A stretch of 64,000 bases of DNA from Myotis daubentonii. Lineage: Eukaryota > Chordata > Mammalia > Chiroptera > Vespertilionidae. The stretch is from assembly GCF_963259705.1 (NCBI RefSeq), contig NC_081840.1, forward strand, positions 117,851,074-117,915,073, read 5' to 3'. Position 1 is the stretch's first letter; each line of letters opens with the position of its first letter. The notes under the pieces were generated by a model. That model saw only the letters and a list, made by a program, of their open reading frames with translations, did no database searches and had not been told where the DNA came from. Shown one piece after another: positions 23,393 through 34,848 of the stretch. A program made the position numbers and the translations under genes.

Positions 23393-23560
23393 ATTAACCA
23401 AAGGACTTGTATGCATGCATATAAGCATAACCAATGGACATAAGACACTGGCGGGTAGGGAAGGCAAGGGGATTGTCAAGGGCAGGGGGGAAAAAGGAGA
23501 CATATGTAATACTCTTTGTAATACTTTAAGCAATTAAAAAAAAAGAAAAAAAAGAATGAA
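23393..23560 (+). mobile_element. L1 3' UTR stub
   Basis: The stretch from ttgtatgcatgcatataagc through a G-rich part to ctttgtaatactttaagcaat and an A tail is the 3' end of an L1, severely 5' truncated. It adjoins the SINE directly. Confidence 0.65.
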
Positions 23561-24019
23561 AGGCACAATTACTTGCAAAATATATATATATATATATATT
23601 TTTTAAAAATCATTAACTTATAAAATTTTTGGTAAAATAAATATTGATTATAAAGTATAAAAGTGCTAAATTTAGGTCATGGAAACCTCTTAGAGTCCTA
23701 GAAGAAACATTATGGTGAAACTTAACTGCCTTCCTGTATTTATTCACTCTAAGTACAAAAAAAGTGTTTAGAATACACTGTATGCAATTTCAGCACCTTC
23801 TCCTTCATAAAAAGTGACATATTGATAAATAAGTTGTGACACCTCAGTTTAATAATTTTTTAAAAAACTAATAATTTATTCTTTCTCTCGTGAGCTGGCA
23901 CTCTAATCTTTTAGATGCTTTAAATAGAGCACTTCCAGAGCATACAATTTATTTCTTGAGGTACTTCTAGTTGTTTCTTCAGGGTATTACTTTCATTATT
24001 TTTCATTTGGAAAAACATT

Positions 24020-24750
24020 GATTTTTTTTCTTTTAATCTTTATTGTTGAAAGCATTATATAGGTCCTCCTTTTTCCCCAATTATCCTCTTCTAGGCCTCT
24101 TCAATCCTCCCCGACCCCCAGACCCTTACCACCCCATTGTCTGTGTTCACAGGTTATGCATATATGCATACAAATTCATTGGTTGATATCTTCCCACCCA
24201 CTGTCCCCCGCCTTCCCTCTGCAGTTCAACAGTCTATTCATGCTTCTGTGATTCTGGGTCTATTTCTGATCATCAGTATATTTGGTTCATTAGATTCCAC
24301 ATATGAGTGAGATCATGTGATACTTATCTTTCTCTGACTGGCTTGTTTTGCTCAGCAGAATAATCTCCAGGTTCATCCACGCTGTTGCAAATGGTAAGAG
24401 TTCTTTCTTCTTTATTGCCACGTAGTATTCCATTGTGTACCATAGTTTTTGTTTGTTTGTTTGTTTGTTTGTTTTTATCCACTCATCTGCTGATGGGCAC
24501 TTAGGCTGTTTCCAAGTCTTAGCTATAGTAAATTGCACTGCTATGAACATATGGGTGCATATATTTTTTCTGACGAGTGTTTCAGGTTTCTTAGAATATA
24601 CTAGTAATCTAGAAGTGGAATGACTGGGTCAAATGGGAGTTCCATTTTTAATTTTTTGAGGAAACTCCATACTTTTTTCCACAGTGGCTGCACCAGTCTG
24701 CATTCCCACCAGCAGTGCACGAGGATTCCTTTTTTATTTATAGGGTCTTT
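24020..24750 (-). mobile_element. L1 3' end, 5' truncated
   Basis: Antisense L1 3' UTR (tctttattgttgaaagcatt, a pyrimidine-rich part) followed by the end of ORF2. The + strand text cagtggctgcaccagtctgcattcccaccag is the antisense of a conserved ORF2 3' block. A (TTTG)n run lies at about 24448-24474. Confidence 0.78.
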
Positions 24751-25059
24751 AAATGTTGAAAGTGGATGTTATATTTTGCTTAATTTATTTTTTTTCATGA
24801 AATGTGGTGTTTTCCTGTTAAGTACTGAATATAGAAATGATAGTAGATTAAACAAAATAAGCACCAATTCTGTCTAGAAAATAAATCTATATATGGAAAA
24901 TTTTGAGATGATATGTTGGCTTCATTTCATAAAGTACCCATCTATAGCATATGGCTTTTTCCTTAGAGTTGGCCCACAGTCTAAGATGGATCTGAGAGCA
25001 CCAGTTATCTCATTTGCATTTCAGGAGCTTCTTTAAGATACCCACAGAACTTCTGCTGC

Positions 25060-25500
25060 AAGGTATACATGTGTGTAGAAAGAGTTAACTTAGCAGGCCT
25101 GGTAACACGTGGCTCAGAAAGGCCTGCTTGCAAGGTTGGCCCTTCCTTGTTTGGCATCTGAGAATCTGGATTTCGGGAAGGGTCTTATCACTCTCTATCA
25201 ACTAGGCAGTGGGTGCCTATGTGACAGGCTCCCAGTCAAGCTGAGTTTCTAATGAGCTTCCCAGGAGACAACATTTCACACATGCTGTTATAATTTAATA
25301 CAGAGGGAATTAAGTGTCGCTTGTGTGATTCCATGGGGAGGGGACTCTTGGAAGCTTGTACCTCTTTTCCTCTGAACTTCCCCCCATACACCTTTTCCTC
25401 TGCAAATGTTGCTCTGTATCCTTTCAGTGCAATATATCTTAGTCACGAATATGGCTATGTAAGGAGTCTTGTAAGTCCTCTGTGATTATTCAAACTCATT
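25060..25500 (+). mobile_element. possible old LTR-type fragment, family unassigned
   Basis: The stretch from ggaattaagtgtcgcttgtg to tgctctgtatcctttcagtg resembles a known mammalian interspersed repeat, probably a solo LTR-like end. I cannot name the family or place its boundaries. No viral genes are present. Confidence 0.3.
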
Positions 25501-25643
25501 GCTAGATACTGCACTGCCTTGTGGAGTGGCGGGGTGAATTTTATCTAATTTATGTTTTCATTGTCAAGGGTCTTAAGGACCTCTGACAAAACATGGAAAT
25601 TAATTAAATGACTATGCTACCACTCCTCAAATTATACTACTAA

Positions 25644-25888
25644 CTAGAGGCCTGGTGCATGAAATTTGTGCATGGGTGGGGTCCCTCTGCCTTGCCAGTG
25701 ATCAGGACCAATCAGGGCCATCTCACCCAGTCCTGATCAGCTGGACCCCAGCAGCAGGCTAACCTACCAGTCAGAGCATCTGTCCCCTGGTGGTCAGTGC
25801 AGGTCATAGCAACTGGTCGAGCAGTTGAACTCACAGTGGAACTCAGGCCGAGGGGACAATTTGCATATTAGGCTTTTATTACATAGGA
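25644..25888 (-). mobile_element. Helibat, short form
   Basis: CTAG at 25644 after A25643; 5' end at 25888 before T25889. Hairpin GTGCATGAAATTTGTGCA near the 3' tip. A CTCF-like core with one change (TGTCCCCTGGTGG) lies at 25781-25793. Confidence 0.88.
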
Positions 25889-25889
25889 T

Positions 25890-26240
25890 TTTAAAGTTCA
25901 TCATAGATCTCGTATGTTTTTATGGAATTAAGATTAATAATATGATTTTTCATTTTTATTAACATTCTCTTTTCAAGGTGACTGCATAGTTTTGGGTCTG
26001 AATCACTAGAAGGATGGCATTGTCATGAGAAAGACTGGGAGCTGGTATGGAGGGGAGATCAAGAGTTTATTTTGGATGCTACATTGGAAATGGAGGGTAG
26101 ATATTGTTGCCAGATGACTAGGATTCAAGGAAAAGGCCTGAACTACAAATACTATCTTAAGAGCTAGCATCACGAAAATATTTTTAAAGTACTGGAGGGT
26201 GACTGAGGAAGTGAGTGTAGCTAGAGAAGAACCAAGCTTT
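25890..26240. other. MDGA2 intron, nothing recognised
   Basis: Unique-looking sequence between a Helibat and a Ves SINE. Confidence 0.5.
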
Positions 26241-26255
26241 AAGACACTCAGCCAT

Positions 26256-26476
26256 GCCCTAGCCGGTTTGGCTCAGTGGATAGAGCATCGGCCTGCGGAC
26301 TCAAGGGTCCCGGGTTCGATTCCGGTCAAGGGCATATTCCTTGGTTGTGGGCGCATCCCCAGTGGGGAGTGTGCAGGAGGCAGCTGATCAATGTTTCTCT
26401 CTCATCGATGTTTCTAGCTCTCTATCCCTCTCCCTTCCTCTCTGTAAAAAAATCAATAAAATATATTAAAAAAAAA
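26256..26476 (+). mobile_element. Ves SINE, young, perfect target duplication
   Basis: Head gccctagccggtttggctca, B box gggttcgattccgg, body gcagctgatcaatgtttc, CT-rich stretch, then an A tail. Flanked by the perfect 15-bp repeat AAGACACTCAGCCAT (26241-26255, 26477-26491). The high match to other full copies indicates recent insertion. Confidence 0.93.
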
Positions 26477-26491
26477 AAGACACTCAGCCAT

Positions 26492-27324
26492 TCTGCAGTC
26501 AGAGGGAGGAGTAGGAACTGCCAAATAAGACTAAGCAGAGTGACCAGTGAGGAAAAAGCTAAACAAATCTCTTTCCATTTGCTTGTGGAAAAATTTGAGA
26601 ATATCTTTTACATTTTTTCTAATTTTTAACAGCTTATATGAAATATAATTCTTAAAATATAGGTTATGATAAAAACTGAAGTCAAACTTTACATTTCAAT
26701 CATATTGAAATATATTTAGCACAGTGTTTGATATTTTTATACCAGCCATATTATTGTACTGCTGATTCATTTAGTCTATGTCTATTCTAAAACGTGGGTG
26801 GTTTTATGATAAACTGATTCATAACTCGCATCACCTATTCTTCTATTTTTATGTTATTTTCTCTAGTATTGCCAATTCTCTTGAATGAATTTATCTTTAT
26901 AAATTTTCTTTTTACATTTGTCAAAGTTTACTTTTGTCGTGCTAATTACTAATTCAATAACAATTTAATATTTTACACTAGAAAGGTATCATTTAATATT
27001 TTTCTCTAATTTCAACAACCCATGCTCACAATATAATACTATGCTTATACAAAGTAATGGGGAAAATATTTAAATGGATTAATATATATTATTAAAAGTT
27101 GTAGAATTTAAACAAAAATATCTCTGTATATGTTTCAAAATGAATGCAGATGAATAAAGCAAACTTTCATTTAAAGAAATATGTATTACCAGATCAATAG
27201 CTCAATTAACTGAAACTTATTGCTAAATATTGTAGGTGTCCTGTGGAGTGTGATTTCATCTAATTTATGTCTTCATTGTCAGCAGAATTATAGTGCTAGG
27301 AATCCATTCAAGCAACAATGATTT
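26492..27324. other. MDGA2 intron, AT-rich
   Basis: Very AT-rich with no exon or known repeat. The end (27220-27285) is similar to 25500-25567. Confidence 0.5.
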
Positions 27325-27430
27325 TGTTCATTACCATTATGTCCCAGGCTCAGTGCTTTGGGCTGGAGATCCCAAGATCAAGAACAGTCTTTGCTATAAT
27401 GGCTTTAGGGTTTATTAAAGGCAAAAGAGT
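27325..27430 (-). mobile_element. possible L2 fragment
   Basis: The phrases ttatgtcccaggctcagtgc and gggctggagatcccaagatc match the antisense L2 pattern of a size/age-worn copy. Confidence 0.35.
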
Positions 27431-27546
27431 TATGTTTTAATTCTGGTTCTTTAAAAATAGAGCTTGAGATGAAGACTCATGTGCAAGTTATTTGCTAAGT
27501 AAGTGCTCTCAGGAGAAACTGCTAATGGATCAAGAAAGCAGGATAC

Positions 27547-27796
27547 CATAGCTGGTGTTCAGTGGTTAGAGCATCAGCCCTGGCAACTGAAAGATTGTAG
27601 GTTTGATTCTGGTCAAGGGCACATACCTCGGTTGCAGGCTCAGTCCCAGGACCCGGTCTGGCACATGTGGGAGGAAACCAATCTATGCTTCTCTCTTACA
27701 TCCCTGTTTATCTCTCTGTCTCTCTCCTTCTCTTCCACTCTCTCTAAAAAGAAGTGAAAAAATATCCTCAGGTGAGGATTAACAACAACAAAAAGA
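27547..27796 (+). mobile_element. Ves-type SINE, older
   Basis: Head gctggtgttcagtggttagagc, B-box-like ggtttgattctgg, gggcacatacctc, and a TCTCTC-rich 3' part with an A-rich end. Diverged. Confidence 0.75.
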
Positions 27797-28149
27797 ATGC
27801 AAGTTAAGGAAAGGGAGAAGCCAGGCAAGTGTGTGATTTTAGGACATTAGCTTCAGTCTGATACTGCAAAGGAACAGTGGAGTGTAAACTACGCTTCAGA
27901 ATCTGTCCTAATTGGAGTCAAGGGAGCCAGTCACACTAACCATTCATTGGCTGAGAACCACTGGTAGGGAGCAAAGTCACAAGCATTCCCAAGACTCTGA
28001 GAGCAAGGTGGCTGCACAGCGCAAAGACTTTCTCCCATGAGAAATGGAATCCTAGTGAGCTAAATGTAAGAAAGATAAAGGGACTCCGAGAGAATCAGGG
28101 ACAACACCAGTTATTTGGAACCATATGTAAATAGCTAATTTATATAACA

Positions 28150-28460
28150 TGATGAGTACTCCCTGGGAGGAAATTTCAGGGACCGATGACGACAAAGAGG
28201 ACATGATGTAACAGAGTATTTATGGGAGAGGGTAAGCTTTCTAATAAAGTGATTTCTGGAGGATCAGAGGGAATTAACTAGAATAATAAGTGAAGGAGAA
28301 AAGGAGAGAAGGAGGCCTGTGTACAAGGTCTCAGAGTCACAGGGTCATGGAAGAACTGGAGCTGTGAAATAGGGAGAAAAATGTATCCTGCTTTTTAAGC
28401 CTGTCATGGGATTGAAATCAGATAATGAAATAGAAAAAGCACTTTGTAAACTATTAAAGA
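28150..28460 (-). mobile_element. possible L2/MIR-type old repeat
   Basis: The phrases acatgatgtaacagagta and gggagagggtaagcttt, and then aaagcactttgtaaac, follow patterns of L2 and MIR. Very diverged; the family split is uncertain. Confidence 0.3.
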
Positions 28461-28997
28461 AGCAAAATCCTGTTACAAGTTGTTTGGAGACCATGGTTAA
28501 TATCTTGGTTATGCTACAATATTAGACTCTCCCACAAGGCAATCTGCATCAATTTCTAACATTTTGTATTTATAAGCATTTGCACCAAGGTGTGCCCTGT
28601 TCTTCCACCTTTGATTTGAATGAATGCCAGCAGGCCCTGCTGTAGCGTTCTGTATACACATAGAAAGGCCCACATTGTTAAAGATAAACACTGATTTTAT
28701 TTAGTTTCTCACACTGTTTAGTCCCAGAAGAGATGAAGGAGTTCTTTAAAGTTCAAGTCCAAAGAAAAGCCACATGCAAGAGAAGATCAGAAAAACAAAT
28801 TTTCTCTGCTTTTAGGTATCACTAGTTTCAGAACTACCCATTCTCACCCCACAGGTTTCCTTTCATTTCCAATGCCTTTACATGATGGTTCCATCTCCTT
28901 CACTGTATTAGCCACTGGGTGGTGAGAAGACCCTTTTTGATGTTCAGACTCTTTTCTTTATGGCTTCCCTGAGCTGCTTATTTGCTCTACACACACT
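28461..28997. other. MDGA2 intron, nothing recognised
   Basis: Unique-looking sequence up to the target duplication of the HAL1 element. Confidence 0.5.
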
Positions 28998-29010
28998 GAG
29001 AAATCCTTCT

Positions 29011-31131
29011 CTTTTTTTAATTAATTAAATATTTATTGTTCAGATTATTACATTTGTTCCTCTTTTTCCCCCCATAACTCCCCTCCACCCAGTTCCCACC
29101 CCACTCTCCTCCCTCACTCCCCACTCACTGTCCTCATCCAAAGGTGCACGATTTTTGTCCAATCTCTTCCCGCATCCCCCACACCCCTTCCCCTCCCCAT
29201 GAATAGTCAGTCCACTCTCTTTCTATGCCCCTGATTCTATTATAATCACCAGTTCATTCTGTTCATCAGATTATTTATTCACTTGATTTTCAGATTCACT
29301 TGTTGATAGATGTGTATTTGTTGTTCATAATTTGTATCTTTACCTTTTTCTTCTACTTATTCTTAAAGGATACCTTTCAACATTTCATATAATACTGGTT
29401 TGGTGGTGATGAACTCCTTTAGCTTTTTCTTATCTATGAAGCTCTTTCTCTGACCTTCAATTCTGAATGATAGCTTTGCTGGATAAAGTAATCTTGGTTG
29501 TAGGTCTTGGCATTCATCACTTTGAATATTTCTTGCCACTCCCTTCTGGCCTGCAAAGTTTCTGTTGAGAAATCAGCTGACAGTCGTACAGGTACTTCCT
29601 TGTAGGTAACTGAGTTTCTTTCTCTTGCTGCTTTTAAGATTATCTCTTTGTCTTTTGCTGTTGGCATTTTAATTATGATGTGTCTTGGTGTGGTCTTCTT
29701 TGGATTCCTTTTGTTTGGGTTCTCTGTGCTTCCTGGACTTGTAAGTCTATTTCTTTCACCAGGTAGGGGAAGTTTTCTGTCATTATTTCTTCAAATAGGT
29801 TTTCAATATCTTGCTCTCTCTCTTCTTCTGGCACCCCTATAATTCTGATGTTGGTACGCTTGAAGCTGTTCCAGAGGCTCCTTACACTATCTTCGTATTT
29901 TTGGATTCTTTTTTCATTTTGCTTTTCCGGTTGGGTGTTTTTTGCTTCTTCGTATCAAATCGTTGACTTAATTCTTGTGATCCTCTAGTCTGCTGTTGGG
30001 ATTCTGTAAAATATTCTTTATTTCAGTCAGTGTATGCTTAATTTCTAGTTGGCCATTTATCATAACCTCGAGGGTCTCATTAGATTTCTTGTAGGTCTCA
30101 TTAAGTTTATCTGCAGTTTCTAGAAAATTCTTGAAAAACCTTAAAAGTGTGGTTTTGAACTCTATATCCAGTAGTTTGCTTTCCCCCATTTCTGTCATTT
30201 GTGTCCTTTTTCTTTGTCTCCGCATTTTTTATGCTTCCCTGTGTTGATAAAGTGGTTTTCTGTGCTAAGTGTCCTCTAGGGCCCAGTGGTTCAGCATCCC
30301 TAATTACCTGAGGAGGATACTCTTAGGGCACCCCCTTGTGGTCTTTGTGCACAGTCTTTTTGTAGTTAAGCCTTGATTGTTGTAGGTATCACTGGGAGGA
30401 ATTGACCTCCAGGCCAATTGGCTGTGAGAATCAGCTGTGTCTGCAGTGGGAGAACTTCCGTGCTGGAGACAACCCTCTGGGGCAAGACTTGCTTCAATGG
30501 GGCTTTAGTGCTCACTGAGTCTGCCCCCTGAGTGTGTCCTTTATGGTTCCACTGCAAACTGGATGGTCCCACTCTGACCTCTGGGTACACTGGCTCTAGG
30601 GAGGTGCTAATTTAGCCTCTGCCTGAGGCTATCCAGCAAAAGCCTCCCTGCAGGGCTTGGGCAGGGTGGGTCCCACAGGATAAACAGGGAGGGGCTAGCA
30701 GTTATGGCTGCTCTCAGAGGCTCCACTTCTGCAAGCCCCTCCGAGAGAAAGCTGCCCTCGAGTTCCGACCAATGCCAGACAGTCCTGCTTCTCCCGTATG
30801 AGTCTGGGTCCCCAGAGACACGCCCGGAACTGGAGCTCAGAGCCTGAGACTCCCTCCTGATTGAAAATGACAGCCACACCCTCAGCCGCCAGCCCACTCC
30901 GTGTGCGCTTCTGTACCTTAGTATTTTACTTCTGCACTGTGTCTCCTCTGAGTCTCAGTATGCTTTTCTCTTTCCCTCTAGTTGTAGAATTTCCACTCAG
31001 CCAGCCTTCCTATGGTTCTGGATGATGTCCGTTCCATCTTTTAGTTGTAATTTTGAAGTGGTTGTTTGAGGCAGCAAATTCGGGTGTTTACCTATGCCGC
31101 CATCTTGGTTTCTCTATTTAGAAGTTTGGTC
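29011..31131 (-). mobile_element. HAL1 (half-L1), full length with target duplication
   Basis: On the minus strand: a 5' end carrying the L1-like aagatggcggca block (about 31090-31115), about 900 bp of 5' UTR, a broken ORF1, a 350-bp 3' UTR with AATAAA, and a short A tail next to 29011. It is flanked by the 13-bp direct repeat GAGAAATCCTTCT (28998-29010, 31132-31144). No ORF2 is present. It shares UTRs and ORF1 with 1-1781, and it shows what the complete family looks like (about 2.1 kb). Confidence 0.87.
29363..30225 (-). pseudogene. broken HAL1 ORF1
   Basis: Two ORF1 pieces are visible. The N-terminal part begins with ATG at 30225 and holds a DIEFKTT block. The RRM/CTD part near 29434-29667 holds LSADFS and [10 protein letters not shown] stop falls near 29968, and at least one frame change lies between the start and the TAA-equivalent at 29363-29365; the 863-nt span is not a multiple of three. 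It is non-functional, unlike the open copy at 544-1413. Confidence 0.8.
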
Positions 31132-31144
31132 GAGAAATCCTTCT

Positions 31145-32119
31145 TTATCACACTGTGGTCATACCAGGTAATAACTCTAATAGGTAGATATCATTTAAAT
31201 CTGTAAGTTATATTGTTCTCATTATCCATAGTATTAGTAATGTTAGTAGTAGTGACTAGAAAAGTATGGTGTTGTTTGCATGAAGTATAAAAGTTTTCAG
31301 GTTAAAATTTTGCTGCTTTCCCTGACAATTGTGATTCATTTTATAAATTAGATTTAGAAGCAAGTGTGACATTTTGCTATAATTTATGATAGACTGACAC
31401 AATTGATTAAAAATCAAACCTATATGAATTGGGGTCCAGTGCCACTCAGAATTCTATTTATTGTATTAAATAATTCAAAGAGAACATAATTCCTCTGTAA
31501 TTTTCTCTGATATTAGTGCAGGATAAAAGGATACACTTTTTTCCCCAAAAAAGCGAAATATGTACTACTTAGAATCACCTACTATAGGTATTCCTTTCAA
31601 CTCTCAGGCTAACACTCTGGGACACTCTTTGTTTAGAGCCCAAAGGCTCTGGTGACAAACCACCCCGACAATTACAGCAGATCAAACAAGAAGATGCTTA
31701 TCTTATACTTTTCTGGATTTCTTTTGCTGATGTTGGATCTTCATTCAAAGTAGAAACAAGGTTGGAACAAAGCTCAGATTTGTCTCTATAGGTTGATCTG
31801 AGTGTATATAGCCTAACTCCTTGGCAACTGATAGAAAGTGGCTTCAATTCACAAATCCCCATTCACTAGACGTTAATTAAAGGGAGGGACCTCGAAGTCT
31901 GAGAACTGTAGCCTCCATGTAATATATATTTTTTTGGTTTCAGCCAGCTATATCTTTAATTGGTACTTCAGGTTTTTAACATTTTCTTAAGTTATCTCAG
32001 TAAACAATGATTTTATTTAAGGCTAGATAAAAGCAATGATGTTTCAGAAACATTATTATATCAAAACACAAAGTAGAAAATTTTATGGTGGGAGTTGGAT
32101 AACCCTAAGCTAAGTGTTA
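31145..32119. other. MDGA2 intron, nothing recognised
   Basis: Unique-looking sequence to the A at 32119 that borders a Helitron. Confidence 0.5.
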
Positions 32120-32123
32120 TCTA

Positions 32124-32503
32124 TCCTATATAATAAAAGAGAAACATGGTAATTAGCCATACGTCCGCTACCCTTCCCATTGGCTAATCAGGGTGATATG
32201 CAAATTAACTGCCAGCCAAGATGGTGCCAGCAGCCAGGCAGCTTGAAGGTAACATGAGGCTTCCTTGCTTCAATGAAGGAGGACTCCAACATTCCCCGCC
32301 TGCCGATGCTGGCCTCTGAGTTTGCAGTTTGAAATATTCTTACAAATATAGAAGCTAAACAAAACCCCAGAAACCTGCTTTCAGCCAGCCACAATCTCAG
32401 AGCTAGAGTTGATAGTGTTTCGATTATAGAACCCAAACAAACCAGAAAGCTGCTTTCAGCAGCAGAAGCCTCAGAGTTGCAGCCAGAGCTAAAGCTGGCC
32501 TAG

Positions 32504-32542
<39 letters not shown>

Positions 32543-32770
32543 AGCAGTTGGGAGCTTCAGTCCCTGCCAGCCTGAAAACAGCCCTCAGCCCCTCACCCAG
32601 ACTGGCCAGGACCCCAGTGGGGACCCCCACCCTGAAGGGTGTGTGAACAGCTGCAAACAGCCATCATCCCCTCACCCAGGCTGGCCAGGCACCCCAGTGG
32701 GGACCCCCACCCTGGTCCAGGACACCCTTCAGGGCAAACCAGCCGGCCCCACCTGTGCACCAGGCCTCTA
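32124..32770 (+). mobile_element. Helitron A, first half of the composite
   Basis: Starts TCCTATATAATAAAAG directly after A32123. Ends ..CAGGCCTCTA at 32770, joined without spacer to B. Contains two imperfect copies of about 80 bp with aaacaaa.cc and ctgctttcagc, then a run of about 33 A (about 32508-32540), then a cctgaaaacagccctcagcc 3' region. Homologous to A' at 18506-19181. Confidence 0.87.
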
Positions 32771-33494
32771 TCCTATATTGTAAAAGGGTAATATGCCTCC
32801 CAGCACCAGGATCAGTGGAGCCGCGAGGCCTCTCGGCACTGGGATGAGTGTGATGGGGGCAGTGCCCAAACCCCCTGATCACCCTGAGGCTCTGTGTGTG
32901 ACAGGGGGCGGGGCCACAACCCCTGATCAGCCTTGCTCTGTGACTGATAGGGGGGAGCTCCCCTACCCCCTGATCAGCCCTGCTCTGTGTGTGACAGGGA
33001 GAGCTGCCCCAACCCCCTCCTCCCCCAAAGGGCCCTGCTCTGTGTGTGTAGGGGTAGAGCCATAACCTTCCCATAGGCCCTGCCCTGAGTGTGATAGTGG
33101 CTGCGTCCCAATCCCCTGATGGGCCCTGCTCTGTGCGTGACAAGGGGTGGCGCTGTAACCTCCCCATCGACCCTGCCTTGAGTGCGACAGGGCGATGCCT
33201 GAACCCCCCAATCGGCCCTACCCTAAGCGTGACTGAGGGTACCATCGCAACCTCCCGATCCGCCCTGCTCTGTGCATGACAGGGGGCGGCACCCCAACTC
33301 CCCAATCAGCCCTGCTGTGAGCCCAACTGACCAGGGGCTGCACCTAGAGATTGGGTCTGCCCTCTGCCACCCGGGAGCAGGCCTAAGCCAGCAGGTCGTT
33401 ATCTCCGGAGGGGTCCCAGACTCTTAGAGGGCAGAGCCGGGCTGAGGGACCCCCCTCCCCCGAGTGCACAAATTTTTGTGCATCGGGCATCTAG
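32771..33494 (+). mobile_element. Helitron B, second half of the composite
   Basis: Begins TCCTATATTGTAAAAGGG at the junction, has the atatgcctcccagcac block and many about 50-60-bp units with ccctgctctgtg and tgacaggg motifs. Ends with a GTGCACAAATTTTTGTGCA hairpin and CTAG at 33491-33494. T33495 follows. The 213-codon minus-strand frame at 32664-33305 is a by-product of the GC-rich repeat units, not a gene. Confidence 0.88.
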
Positions 33495-34730
33495 TATAAT
33501 ATAAAAGCCCAGCGACCAAATGGCAGAACAACCGGAACCACCAGTAGTTATGACGCGCACTGTAGCAGCCAACCAGCCTGATCCAGGCCCTGATCTGCAC
33601 TACCTACCTCCTGTGGCCCCGCCCTCAGCCAACCCTTCCCCCATCACACCCCTCACCTCCTGGTGGCAGACATAGGGAGCACACGACTGACCTGTTGGCA
33701 CCCCTTCTGAGGGGAGACACCCACCAGGTATACAGAAGGCACTCGGCAAGGAGTCCACACAGGTTGTGTTCGCACCTTCATGAGGTCTTCCCCCTTCCAC
33801 CACAATGCTGCAGAAGGAAGCCTGATTCAGGAACCCGTACTGACCATGCACATGGAGAGATAGCATGTGATAAACGTCATGTCCCACAGACACATAAGTT
33901 CTGGTAAAAGCAGGCCATGGATGGCTGTGTTCTGCATTTGCTGCCCGATCCTGCTCCCCGCCCCTGTGAGCATAGCACCTGCATCGCTGCCCTTGGACGG
34001 AGGCCTGTGAGTGAGTGAAGCACTGTGGCTGCGCTCGGCCTCCTACCCTCGTGGATAAGCAGGAAACATATTTACGTGCCAGAATCTAAAACCCTCTTTA
34101 TCGGTAATAGCACAAATAATGCAAGACCCACACGTGTTTCTAAACAGGACTCTGGCTGCGTGTGAACCCAGATCGGAGGCCTATTCTCCGCTGAGGAGGC
34201 TGCAAAGGCTCTCCTCTCCCAAATGCAGGCACCCTGGAGAGATTTAAAGGGAAAAGGAGATAAAAATAAAACAAAATATCAACAAACTCTGAAGCCACTG
34301 CCAATGCCCTGAAATCCTCCGCGCGGTGTGATGTCAGAGCCCGTCTCTGCGCCTGGGGCTCAGACAGCCCACCGCTGACACCGGCCAGGTCGCCTGGCAC
34401 CGGCCTCATCTACCCACGGCCACTTTCAACCTCCCGGGGGCTCCTGGAGGGGGGTGGGCTTGCGGATGGAGGCTTCCGTGTTAAAGCAACCCTGTTGGTG
34501 CAGCACAGACACTCATGGGCTTTTTGATGACAGAGAACCCGTAACATCCCTTCATGAATGTGTTTTTAACTGTTCCGAGATCACCTCCCAGCCTTGGTGA
34601 CTCTCAAATAGGCCTCAGCGATTCCACTCACCCGATGCAAAGACTGACCCTAGTTTCACGAGACGGAAGCCTGGTCTCACAGAGCCGCCACATCCTTCCA
34701 AAAGGAAGGGCACCCTGGCTGCAGGTCCTT

Positions 34731-34848
34731 GCTCTTTGTCACTTTGAATATTTCTTGCCATGCCCTTCTCTACCCAGCAAAGCTCATTTAGAATCGAAGG
34801 CCAGATAAATAGCTTCACAGACAAGAAAAAGCTAAAGGAGTTCATCAC
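34731..34848. mobile_element. inverted L1/HAL1 ORF1 pieces inside Helitron C
   Basis: The left part (about 34731-34767) is antisense ORF1 text for the WQEIFKV region. The right part (about 34768-34848) is sense text for the next region (YPAK, then [10 protein letters not shown]). The order is that of a 5'-inverted (twin-primed) insertion without its tail. Confidence 0.75.

Noticed and set aside
25060..25500. an endogenous retrovirus
   Set aside because: At most an isolated old LTR-like end. No internal retroviral genes, primer-binding site or paired LTR are visible.
32664..33305. 213-codon minus-strand open frame
   Set aside because: It lies across the join of Helitrons A and B and reads the GC-rich tandem units. 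The translation is a repeat of similar phrases, with no domain and no promoter.
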